The notes under the pieces were generated by a model, which saw only the letters and a program-made list of their open reading frames with translations, had not been told where the DNA came from and made no database searches. A stretch of DNA of 64,000 nt from Cucumis sativus. Its lineage: Eukaryota; Streptophyta; Magnoliopsida; Cucurbitales; Cucurbitaceae. Below are positions 23,326 through 35,400 of this stretch, piece after piece; position 1 is the first letter of the stretch, and the number at the start of each line of letters is the position of its first letter. The translations under genes and the position numbers were made by a program. Where the stretch lies: assembly GCF_000004075.3 (NCBI RefSeq), contig NC_026655.2, positions 5,704,001 to 5,768,000 on the forward strand. Direction: 5' to 3'.

Positions 23326-26300
23326 ATGCCTCTCAAGACCGAACATGGAGCACCCGACAGCTCCCTTGATGACCATTCGAAAGCGGTCTATTCTTCTAAA
23401 GTCGTTGTTCTTGCTGACCTCAACGTTGATCCTCCAGAAATGGACGACGACAGTTCCGTTCACGTTTCAGCTTCGACTATCTCCAGGTTACTTTTGTTTT
23501 TACGGTTTCTTTATTTTTTTTAACCGAATTTAGAAATTTTGGGTATCGTTTACTCCCGGTAGATGAAGTTTCTTGTTAATTTGCTTCTTCTTCTCTTTCT
23601 CCTCCCCTGGTGTTCCAGAGGGATAGGAAATGGTGATGAGTTTAGATAGGGGGTCCTGGTGTTGAATTGTGATGTATTCTAAACTGTACTGGCAAATTGA
23701 TGAGTGATTTGTTTCTTGTTTTCTCAATTTAGAGTTGTTAAGGTTATTTACATTTATTTATTATTATTTCTATGGAAACAACAAAGAACCAAGCGAAACT
23801 TGCCAGACAATGAACCTGACTTTTTTGGAATCTTAATCGTCCTTGGAACAATGTTAACAAGTAACCTTAACTTTCTTGAAACCTTGTCCATTGTATTTAC
23901 GCGGCCAACTGAGATTTCATGTTTCTCTTTAGGCTGTCTTTTGTAACTATTCCCTCAGTAACATTTTACTTAATTGGGACTCCTTTTTTAGGTGGGGTGT
24001 TTTTGTTGGCTTGTTTTTTTGGATTCCTTGTATTTTCTCAATTTTTTTTAATGAAAGTTGTTACTTTTCTCAATAGAAGAAAAGAAAAAAGAAAAAGAAA
24101 AAGAAAAAACCTTAACAGCAACAGAGTTCTTAAGGTTATTTGTTAACATTGTTTAACTAAGACTAGTGAAACATAGTACAAAAGAGATTGCTGACCTTCT
24201 TGCTAATGATGCGGAGATGCTTTGAGATAATGCCCTTTATTTATCTACTATGCCCGTATCTGCCGGTCAGTTTATCTTTTACGGTAGGATTTCTGTATTA
24301 GATGGTGTGAAGTATGAACCAAAGTTTATGAAACCAAAAAAACGCGGTTCATCCACTTTCTTTGTCTTGACCAACAAAGTATCGCACAAGCTCACACTTA
24401 CTATTGTTTTGGACTGAACAGATGCATTCCACCCAAAAACTTGTAAAATTGGAGGGAGCATTAGTCACTAAGAGTTCAAACCCAAACATGAGATTAGATA
24501 GACAACAGAACAAGCTATCTTACCAGACATGAAAAAAGAGTAGGTCAATTGCAGAAGTCACTAATAAAAAAAAGCTAAAGGAAAGCCTCTCTATTCAAAT
24601 TTTATTGCAAACCTAACCAAAATTTCATTCAATGGAACGCCCTGAAATCACTTCCTACATTAAATCCCTCACAAAAAGTTTAAAGTAGGTATGCTTGAAC
24701 CATCATGGGTTGGCCTAGTTGTAAAAAAGGAGACAAAATCCATGGTGGCGAGCTCCTTATGAATTAATTTCCTACAAGTTTCCTTGACTCCAAATGTTGT
24801 AGGGTCAGGTGGGTTGTCTTGTGAAATTAGTTGAGCTGATCTGGACGTGCATGGATATTAAAAAGAAAAAAAGAAAGACGCATGCTGGCTACGATCTTAA
24901 GCCTCTTCGTGCAGTTTAGTTGTACTATTAGGGAACCTCTACTGTAAGTCAAAACGTTGAATTTGGTAACTTGAATAATCGAAGTCTTTACGTTCTTTGT
25001 CCCAAAAAATGGCCATTTGAGGGTTGAAGTTTTCCTGTAGACCATACATGCTCAAAGTAAGTTATTGTTATCACTTTCTGTGTCTTCTAGCTAAAAAACA
25101 AGCTTGCAATTTTAGGTTATCTGTGGATGAGAGCAATCATGACAAAACTACGGAAATTTGCAAGGATACTAATGCAATGGAAGTTGAAGGTAGACGTGTA
25201 AGCAAAATTGGAAAGTGCCGTTCAAGAAATAATAAGGTAGAGTACTCTCTTGATTCTGCAGCTGATCCAGATGGTGATCAACATGGTCAAGGTGTTTCAA
25301 CTTCACGCGAAGAAAAAGTCAGCAGCCTCAAAACTGTGAGTTCGGTCAACATTCGGTTTTCTTCTCATTTGTTCTCTCTTTGCACCTGTTTCCTTGACTG
25401 TTGTATTTCCTGCATCATGCATTCTATCGATTGCCAAATGGCATGTGATTCCTAGGAACAATCAAAAGGTGGTTTTGAAAATTTTGCTCTGCAGTAACCC
25501 CCTTTTAATTTCATACCATCTATGAGAATTTTCTTATCAAAAAAAAAATCAGCTATTTATTTACTTAAGTTCTCTATCTGACAAGTTTACATGGGATTTC
25601 TTCATGAATACAATCTTTTAGTTACCTTGGCTCTCTCTCAATCAAATTATATATATGTGGTTTTCTATTTTATTCATTTGTTTGCAAAAAATGAAATGCT
25701 GAAGTGTCTTCTGTGTTCAATACGTACATCTGTGGCCACATCTCACTCCACCTCCGTCCCCCGATGCCAAATTCTTTGGGACATGACTGTTATTTACTTT
25801 GATTGTTGGGATCCCTGCCTGCAGGGTTTAGTTCATGTAGCAAGAAAGATGCCAAAAAATGCTCACGCTCATTTCATTCTTGGCCTAATGTACCAGAGGT
25901 TGGGCCAGCCACAGAAGGTAGCTTGGCTTGCACATCTCACCTGTCTTGGTTAATTTTCTTGTTCTTATTTTAATTAAACTGTGGTATTCTTTCAGGCTGT
26001 TTTAGCATATGAGAAGGCAGAGGAGATCCTACTCCAAAGTGATGTTGAGATTCACAGGCCAGAGTTTCTCTCACTGATCCAAATCCATCATGCACAGGTT
26101 ACAGTTTATATCCACGTTCAGCCTTCCCTCTCTTTTCTTAGGTTATACTTCATCTCTCTTTGTAAATAATAGATATTACCAACCTGATCGTGTTCACCTG
26201 TTTTACGAACTCTCTAGTGTCTCCTTCTAGAAAGTGTAGGGGATAATACTTCAAATGAAGAACTTGAACAGGAGGAGCTTGATGACGTTTGTTCTAAACT

Positions 26301-29300
26301 TAAGCATTCAATGCAATCTGATGTAAGACAGGCAGCTGTGTGGAATACCCTAGGCTTGTTACTTCTAACAACTGGTCGAGTGAAGGTGCATATTTATTAT
26401 TATTCACAACCATGGTTGTTCTCCTCTTAGAAACTAATGTGGACCCATGTTAATTTATCCAGAGTGCTATTACAGTGTTGTCGTCCCTGTTGGCCATTGT
26501 TCCTAACAATTGTGATTGCCTTGGAAACCTTGGAATTGCTTATCTTCAAAGGTATAAGTCCGTACTTGTCTGAAAACTAACTTTCCAGCTTTTCTTCAGG
26601 TTCTTACTAACTTCAGTTAATTTAAATTAAAAATTGAAAATAATAAGTTAGGAATCAAATGTAAAACTTGAAATAATAAGCAACTAAAAGCAGAATACTG
26701 TACAGAATTCACTTGTGCATTCATGAACACTAGTGATGATGTAAATAAAATAATCAGGGAATTAATGCTAAATTTTATTCCTTCATTATTGTTAATCGAT
26801 GAGTCTCAACTTACAGAGAACTAAGAAGGTTCTAAGCTTTCTTTTATTTCCCTAAACAGTTAGGCTCAGGCTTTTATCGTACTTCCAATTTTTCCATCAG
26901 ATATTTAGTATCTTTACTTGCAAGGTTGTTAACTTATGAAATGGAACATGTGAGGAAAGTGAATTTTAGTGTGTTGTGTATCATTATGTATCGTGTATTA
27001 TGTTACTAGGCTTATGACAATAATTGTCCTCTGGCTGTTTGTTAATTGGAGGATTTTGACTGCCTTGGATGGTGCGTATGTATAATCACATGTATGCTTT
27101 TTCACGTTCCCTGTCATTGTCAATAGTTAGTAACTTAGTACAAGAAGTTCATATCTTGAGAACTTGCCAGTTCAATTAATACTATCATACTAACACTACT
27201 ATTGGACATATGTTATAGTGGTAATATGGAACTATCAGAAAAATGTTTTCAAGAATTGATCCTGACAGATCAAAATCACCCTGCTGCTCTCATCAACTAT
27301 GCTGCTTTTCTCTTGTGCAAGTATGGTTCTACTGTTGTAGGTATGTGCTTGAGGTGGTATGTTTCTTAGACATTGTACACGTCAAAGGGACACTGTGGAT
27401 GCTTTCCCTCTTATTTTGTAAATACTTGGAATGGGTTTAGGCATCATCTTTTTCCTTTTCCTTTTCTTTCCCCTTTGGCTTATTAGAACCTTAATTTGTT
27501 AGTTTTATTCCTTTTCCCTAAACAATATTAGTCATTCTTGAACTTAATTTTAAGGTGCTGGAGCAAATGCTGGTGAAGGGGGTGTTGATGAGAAGGTTGT
27601 AGGTATGAATGTTGCAAAGGAATGTTTGCTAGCGGCCCTAAAGGTAGATCCAAAAGCAGCACATGCCTGGGCAAATCTTGCTAATGCTTATTTTGTGACT
27701 GGGGACCACAGAAGTTCTGCCAAGTGCTTGGAGAAGGTGCTCATGGATCTATTCTTTGGGAAAAGGTTTTTTTTCTCGTGTAGTCTAGTTTTGTGAAAAA
27801 AAAATGAGATACTCGGTCTTTACAAAAATCCTTTCAAGAATTTCACCTTGTGTATGCGTGGATGTGTGAATTGATTAATAGAAGGGTCTTGACTTTTTGC
27901 CTTAAAGTAGCTAATTCTCTCTCGTCTTGTAAATATGCCACAGGGAGCAAAACTGGAGCCAAATTGCATGTCTATGAGATATGCTGTTGCTATGCACCGG
28001 CTGAAGGATGCAGAAAGGTCTCAAGATCGTAGTGAGCAGCTCTCCTGGGCTGGAAATGAAATGGCCTCAGTCATTAGAGATGGAGATGGCTTGACAATTG
28101 ATCATTCTGTAGCATGGGCTGGGCTTTCCATGGTTCACAAGACTCAACATGAAATTGCTGCAGGATTTCGTACAGATCAAAGTGAACTGAGAGAAAAGGA
28201 AGACCACGCCGTCTACAGTTTAAATCAGGTATCAATCTCAGTTTTGGGACATATTTTTGAACTGCTTATGAGGGTCTTTTTTTATTTAATAGAAAACAGT
28301 ACGCTTATAAATTATAATCATGATGGGCTGTAAATTTTCTCTTGGACTGTGTATAGTCTTAGAAACTGACAAATTAGGATTTTCTCCCAAATTACTAAAA
28401 TTAGGATTCTCTCCCGAATGACTAGCACCTACCGAAATCAATTCTTGAAGATAAACTGTGTTTTTCTCTACAATTTCACTTTTGTTTAACAATTATGAGT
28501 TACAAATGTTGGATGGATGCTAAGAAAAATTATTTTTATATTTTCTAGATATGTTGGTTTACTCTTTGGGTTTAAAATGAACTTCCTATATGCTGCAATG
28601 AAGCAGTTCGTTCAAGGAATAGATGTTAATCTTTCTGGGGACATGTTGTAATGGAAGCTGCAATATGTATTTGACCTGATGTTAAATGGCTTGTGAAAAT
28701 ATCGTATATTTGGCCTTTTTCTTCTTATACTCGCTTTCTAGAGCTTGTTGTCTATTGTTTTTTCTTGGTGTAAAACTAAGCACCCTTCCACTCATTTCAG
28801 TTTATCCTTTTTAGTCCGTAATTGGCAAATGGCAATCCCTGTTGTAATTTCCTTTGACTGGGTTTTTTCCTTTCCATATCAATAAATTGTTTCTTTTACC
28901 CAAAATAAATCCAAGAAGGTACAAAATTAAGTTTGTTACAAAAAGTAACTGATGAAGAAAACTTATTCTCGAAAATATGACGATTTCTTTCTAGCCACAG
29001 GTTTCAAATAAGAGCTCTGACTGCCATGGACCATAGGATCATCTTGCCTATGTATTTAAAGTTCCACTTCCAAGGATATTTAAAGTTCCAGCTTCTAAGG
29101 ATCTCAAGCAATCATTCATCGATTTTGTTTGATAAAGAAGACGAGATATTGAATTCTCTAGCAATCATTGGAAGCCAAAGTGGTGAAGGGACAATGGATG
29201 GATACATGATCGAGAGAATCTTTGGCCAAGTAACACATAGGACACACAGAAGGGGAGATGGACCATTTCACACTTTTTTAGAGTAAATCAGTGTATTCAA

Positions 29301-30773
29301 ACTTCTGTGTGCTAAGGAAGGACTAAAGAAATGCCTTCACTTTTCGAAGAATTCCAAACAGTTTCAATCAAAGGTGTTTATATGGCGCGGGAGATCTTGT
29401 AGTGAACCTCAAAAAAGCTGCATTTGAAGTGAACAAGCCAAACTTTTCTAGGGTCCAAACAACTTCATCAATGCCCTCTCCCAGATAGATGACATCAATT
29501 TGATCCACCAAACCAACCTCTTCTGAAGCTTAAATCCGAATCATTACCTTCAAAATTTCAGTCAGGCCTTGACAGTAGCCTCTTTCTCATGGATATAACG
29601 AACAAATCCAGATACGAGTCATCTAATGTGGAATTTTCCACCCAAATATACTTTCAAAACCAAATACATCTGCCTCTATTCACTTTCAAATTTCAAAATA
29701 CTATAAAGATTGCCATATGTTGAACCAAGGGGTTCAAGTATTGGGTTATAATTTTTTTTTAAGTTCTTAGTATTTTTTTAAGTTCTTAGTAGTGTGTCAA
29801 AATTTTGTTCGTTTTTACTTCACATGATTTTCATTTTCTTGATAGCGAAAGGCTTTCCAAAGGTATAAAACGCAAGACCTTTGCCCCATTACTTCAGTGT
29901 GGTTGAACATTGTTTAACAGCCCAAGGACTAGCACCACAGCTTTTATTATATCAATCACAAGGAATCTTGTTTTTGGGAATAAATAACACAAGGAGCAAA
30001 TCAACCAACTGATGGGAAAATGACATATTTGTTGCAAATCTTTGTACTTGTAATTGTTTTATTTGAACTTTACAACTCCACTATTAAATATGTTTCCATC
30101 ATTCTACCATTGATGTTATTGTTAGATTGATGATGGGTATTGCCTTAACTTAACATAGGCAATAGCTGAGGACACAGATGATGCTGTTCAGTGGCATCAA
30201 TTCGGTCTCCATAGCCTCTGTACACGAGAATTTAAAACATCACAGAGATACCTCAAAGCCGCAATTGCCCGCTTTAAGAACTGTAGCTTTGCATGGTCAA
30301 ACCTAGGTATGACATTACATTTAATGTCAAATTTAGTAAATCTCTGGTTCTCTGGTCAATCTCATTAGTCAATCATGTTCCACATTCATGTCTTGTTAGG
30401 TATCTCACTACAACTCTCAGACAACCCGACAGAGGCGGAAGAAGTATACAAGAAAGCTTTGTCATTGGTAGCCACAGAACAAGCACATACCGTATTTTGT
30501 AACCTTGGAAATCTATATCGACAGCAAAAGCAGTATGAACGTGCCAAAGCTATGTTCTCAAAGTCATTAGAACTACAACCTGGTTATGCACCTGCATTTA
30601 ACAATCTAGGATTGGTGTTTATTGCTGAGGGTCAATGGGAGGAGGCTAAGTATTGTTTTGAGAAAGCTCTCGAGGCTGATCCGTTACTCGATTCAGCTAA
30701 CTCGAACTTGCTTAAAACAGTAGCTGTACATCGACTATGTAATAGCTTATCATCGTGTCATGTTAAAGATTGA
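23326..30773 (+). CDS. TPR-only protein, At5g63200-like (not a glycosyltransferase)
   Basis: Eleven coding exons fit in phase: 23326-23486, 25116-25335, 25825-25917, 25996-26097, 26218-26385, 26463-26551, 27219-27340, 27555-27736, 27944-28228, 30159-30306 and 30400-30773. The product is about 647 residues. After a polar N-terminal ~125 residues, about nine or ten tetratricopeptide repeats follow (for example AWANLANAYFVTGDHRSSAKCLEK split over its pieces, and APAFNNLGLVF near the C-terminus). TPR arrays are protein-binding scaffolds; partners are unknown. Such proteins are often labelled SPINDLY-like, but no GT41 catalytic region follows the repeats and the frame stops at 30773. It lies next to an MA3 gene, as At5g63200 lies next to At5g63190 in Arabidopsis (from memory). 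Introns 1 and 9 (1.6 and 1.9 kb) carry retroelement debris. Confidence 0.88.
23990..24063 (+). repeat. Dispersed retroelement-like 3'-end repeat, copy 3
   Basis: In intron 1 of the TPR gene: AGGTGGGGTG, GGCTTGTTTTTTTGG, TTCCTTGTATTTTCTC and AATGAAAGTTG. It is followed at about 24076-24110 by an A-rich tail of GAAAA units, as expected for the 3' end of a non-LTR element. Copies 1 and 2 share the order of these words. Confidence 0.45.
28985..29700 (-). mobile_element. Decayed LINE (non-LTR retrotransposon) ORF2 C-terminal fragment
   Basis: Read on the minus strand, 29381-29466 gives VWTLEKFGLFTSNAAF, and 29178-29258 gives CPMCYLAKDSLDH then HCPF. This matches the order of the zinc-binding region at the end of plant LINE reverse transcriptases: W-x-L-x-x-x-G-x-F-(S/T)-x-x-x-A, then C-x2-C, then a DH...HCP-like motif. 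A further LINE-like stretch (KMILWSMAVRALI) is readable near 29030-29055. The fragment has stops and frameshifts and no visible reverse transcriptase core, so it is dead. It lies antisense in intron 9 of the TPR gene, which it enlarges. Confidence 0.65.
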
Positions 30774-32493
30774 AAGTTCTGCCATTGGCTCCATCCTCAT
30801 TTTGAGTTTGGAATGTAGAATTTGCATAATATTTTCTTGCAAGGAAATGTAGATCAGTATTTACTGGATGAAGATGCTTCCTGGAGATTTCTTCACAAGC
30901 TTACTTCCTTGATGAAACCAATTTGTCAATCAGGGATCAATATCATAGGTTCAATTAGGTTAGTTTCTAATCTATTTGATTCTCACTTAGAAACAGGTTT
31001 TCCTCTGTACATAATTGTTGTTCACTTAGTTACTGTATTTTGTAAAAACTAACCTCAAATGTCATATCAAATTGTCATTTAGTTGAGCTCACTTTGTCAT
31101 ATATGCTTTAGTTTTTCGTTTACTTCGTATACTTCACCATATATAGTTTCTTAAAATAAGTTTTCTTCTCCATTCACTTGGAAATTTACCTATATGCTGT
31201 AGGTAAATCACATATTGAAAACAAAAAAATTGTTCAAATTTTAGTGAAATTCAATGCTGTATAATATATTATTTATAAGTCCTAAATCATCCTACATGAT
31301 TTTATGGGAGTTAAAAGTAGTTTAGATTTTAAATTTAAAAGTTAGAAGCACAGAATAAGTGAATAGATAAAATGTTCAATCAAAATTGGAATTTTAAAAA
31401 CTGCAATACCAAAATGTTTGGGGAAAAAAGTTATCACTCCAAAAACATATAAAAAGGAAAATTAAATGAAGGTTAGGTGAATGTCTGATCATGAAATTTA
31501 TGGTTGGTTTCAATTTTATACCCAATCGTTGTACTAAAAAAGTTGTTAATGCTCTCCAACACCTTTCTTCAAGATAAATATAAAAATAATAATCTAAAAA
31601 TGGGTTTATAATCAGAGCATTTTGATATATATAAAAAAAATATTAGAACTATTTACAAATAATTACAAAATTTTCTTGGAAGGCCTTTAAATTTGAAATG
31701 ATTTCTTTAAAATCAACTTTCCTAACTTTAATATATAGTGATTACTTGATTCACTAATGAGTTTTTTTTTTAAAAAAAAGTTTCATAATAGTTCCACTCG
31801 TCAACCAAATGAATGAATGTTCTAGTGATGTTATCATCAACATTGTCAGGTGACTTCTACATTAGATTGCCAAAACTACATGATCTTTATTCACTTCCCT
31901 GTCTACTCTTTAGTCTTCACAGTGACAACTCCCTTACTCACATTCATTCGAGATCAATTTGGATGCATTAGGTTTTGGTTGTTTATTGTGCTAAGTTTTA
32001 TTGTTTGAAACTTGATGCAAAAGATAATGCTTGTATTTGAAGCATTTTAGGGTATTGTTGGCCCTGTTGAAACCCTTTAATTCCTTTTACCATTTAACAT
32101 AAACCTCTTTGTATTACTCTTTATACGTAAAAAAAACTAACTTGATTGTTGATAGGAATACTTAAAACTTTTGCTAAAAACATATTTAAAGCAGTTAGGT
32201 GTTTGAATTTTACTCTCAAGTATATTTAACCCAAAAAAGAATTGAATGATATGCTAACAAATTGTAGACAGGATGATCAAATAAGTTTTTTAATACTATT
32301 TTTTGTTTGGCAAAGAAAATGGAAAAGTTTAAATTTGAAGGAGAAATTTGTATATTTTGCAAAGAGGAAAAAAGATATAAATAATTTGTCGTCAAGTCCG
32401 TGGCTGACGGCCGTGACTGTGAGTGAAGAGCTTGCAAGACCAGCAGCTCCGGCCGAGTATATAGTATATACTGCCATTGGAGGTGAGCGAAGG
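30774..32493. other. Spacer between the TPR and APE1L genes
   Basis: AT-rich spacer with the TPR gene 3' region at the left and the APE1L leader at the right. The APE1L frame stays open upstream to 32242, but the added residues do not resemble the family and I treat them as leader. No other gene is supported. Confidence 0.6.
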
Positions 32494-35400
32494 ATGAAGC
32501 GCTTCTTTAAACCGATAGAGAAGGAAGGGTCTTCGAAGAAGGTGGCTCTCTCACCTTCGCTGAAAGATGGTGATGATGGTGATTCAGAAGCATCAGTGCC
32601 GGACAAGAAAGAGCCTCTTAAATTTGTAACTTGGAATGCAAATAGTTTACTTCTTCGAGTTAAAAATGACTGGTCGGAGTTCACCAAGTTCGTAACCAAC
32701 CTTGATCCGGATGCTATTGCCATACAAGTGAGTATTGTGTTCAGTGCGCTCTTTGCTTTACCTTGTGCAGACACTGATGCTTTATTCAATTTTCATTTGG
32801 TTTTAATTGTTTTGTGAATCGTCATGAATGTTTGTGTTAGGAAGTTGGGTATATACTATTTTGGACCATGCAAGATGTTTCCCTCGTAAATGCGAGTTCC
32901 TAAATTTCCTAATGGCCTGCGAGGATATGCTAATTCTGCTGGTTCACTTGTTTAGGTTTCTCATGATTCATCATTGTTGCAAGAAATTAGTAACTTGAAT
33001 TACTGGATGTGGTGTCATTAATTGTTATGACAGCGAAAATTGTATCAATGATTTTGCTTTATGATGGGTAATGGGTATGGATGCATTTGCACTTGATGAC
33101 CCCATTTTGATGTTTCCATTACAGTGGGGTCGTTACTTGAGATTTTTCACAAGGTATATTTGAAGGTCAGCTGTAGATACTAATTTCAGGACCCTGAGTG
33201 ATGTTGTGTCCTAACATACACACGGAAGATGAACTGCATTGAATCTAAAAGAAATATATAAGAAAGAGAACTAAATTTTGAGAGACCTTAAACATAATAT
33301 AAAATGGAAGCTGAAAAATGCTTTCTTCTTAGCGGAAATTAAAAGAAGAAGCTTCAGAATTTCCTGGTAACATGCAACCGATACAAAATGTCAACTCCCA
33401 TTCAATTCCAAAATTTTGCTCTAGACTGTCTCTATGAATTGTATAAAAATTCTTCCTATTTTTCTCTAAACATCCTCAGGGACACGAAGTCGCCAACTTC
33501 ATAGATGAAAAAAAAAGTGAATGATTATGAATTTTTTGCTATGAATATTTTTGAGGATTGAGTCATAAGGAGGGCCGGAGAGATTTTATTTTTGAAGTAG
33601 GTTCAGTTAATCGAATCATTAGATAAGTTTAGAGGACACGATCTTAAGTCCACTTCCGAATAGTCTAGGATTTAAACAACCATATGGATCTATATGGATT
33701 ACAGTTGAGGTCAGTTATTTGGTTTGATGAATCCATCTGATACTATTGTTTATTCTAGCACTCCATCTGATACATTTTTTTGATGATGGACTGTGACCTT
33801 ATCATTGATGATGTTTACACACTAGGAAGTAAGGATTCCTGCAGCAGGTTCAAAAGGTGCATCTAAAAACCAAGGAGAGTTGAAAGACGACACAAATACA
33901 TCACGGGAAGAGAAGCAGGTAACATTTTTTCAGTTACTTTTGATTGATTTAGGCTTCTGAATGAGTGAGAAAATTCGACTTGTCAAGCAGGAAAGAGGTG
34001 GAACACATTGAATTTAATCTTGTTTTGTGCAGTTATTAATTTTTTACACGAATAAACTTGCCAAGTATAGCATGTGAAGATTAGTTCCAAAATTTATTTG
34101 ATGCAGTTGATGAACTAATAATAATCCAATTGATGAAAAGAAGAGCAAAATGATTTATTTTTATTACTTTTGTTATTTTAAGGTGTAGAGTCTTAAAGTA
34201 ATTCTTTAGTTAACTAGCTAAGTTGGAAGTCTATTGGGTACCTTGAAATTCTATTCTAATAAAAAAATTTAGATAAAATATTGGGGCATTTGTCGGCAAG
34301 ATATAGTTTTCTTTAATTTGGCTGATAGATCAGTATTCTTTGTGGGAAATTATGAATGATTATTTATAATGAAATCCTTAAATCATGCAGATGTTGATGC
34401 GTGCTCTTTCCAGTCCACCCTTTGCAAACTATCGTGTTTGGTGGTCTCTTTCAGATTCCAAGTATGCTGGAACTGCATTGTTTATAAAAAAGTGTTTTCA
34501 ACCAAAAAAGGTTTTCTTCAATCTAGACAGAATAGGTATCTTCTCTACTTGATGTAGTGTTCTTTTATTGATATATTGATGTATTGATGCATTCTTTTTG
34601 TAAATAGAGGTGTAATGTATTGACGTATCTTCTCTACACAAAAATTGTTTTTCCCAATTCCTGAGTCTACATATTATGAATCCATCCACTAAAAAATTTC
34701 CTCTGTTTCTCTCTGCTAACTTTTCAAATCTATCTCTTCTGCAAGTTTCCTTAGAACTGCTGAGCTGACAATAGAATAATAATTATTAATAAATAAGTAA
34801 ATAATTTGTCAATAATCAAGACATGTTTTGGTTTCTTTATTTTCCTTTTAATGCTAGTGGGGTACTTTCAAGTCTTGTTATGCATTCTGTCTTCTTTGCT
34901 TCTCACTTCAAATGCCATTGCCCCTCCTTTTTTATGGTTGTCAATGGTTATGGGACATGAATAATTATGTCTAGTGATGTTTTCAGGTTTGTGATATTTA
35001 ATCTGTTATTTCATATTTTTACGAGGACTATTAAATGATTGAGGTGTCCCTGTTTGTAGCTTCAAAGCATGAAGTGGATGGTCGCGTAATTTTAGCTGAA
35101 TTCGAGACATTTCGTTTATTGAATACATATTCACCAAATAATGGATGGAAGGAAGAGGAGAAGTCTTTTAAAAGGAGAAGAAAATGGGACAAGAGAATGT
35201 TGGAGTTTGTTATCCAATCTTCTGACAAGCCTCTTATATGGTGTGGTGACCTGAATGTTAGGTAAGTGTTCTTGATTAGTTTGAAGATTGGTCCATGCCA
35301 TGATCTTTCAATTTCTTTCATTTATATTGTCATCTATGTTCTATTCATCATTCAAGGAACTATTTGTTTGCTTCTATTTTGGTTCTTGCAATCAGTTGTC

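Noticed and set aside
29026-29286. 86-codon plus-strand open frame in the TPR gene intron
   Set aside because: It is the antisense reading of a decayed LINE fragment; the minus strand carries the recognisable motifs.
32242-32493. Possible 84-residue N-terminal extension of APE1L
   Set aside because: The frame is open but the residues look like untranslated leader; MKRFFKP at 32494 matches the family start.
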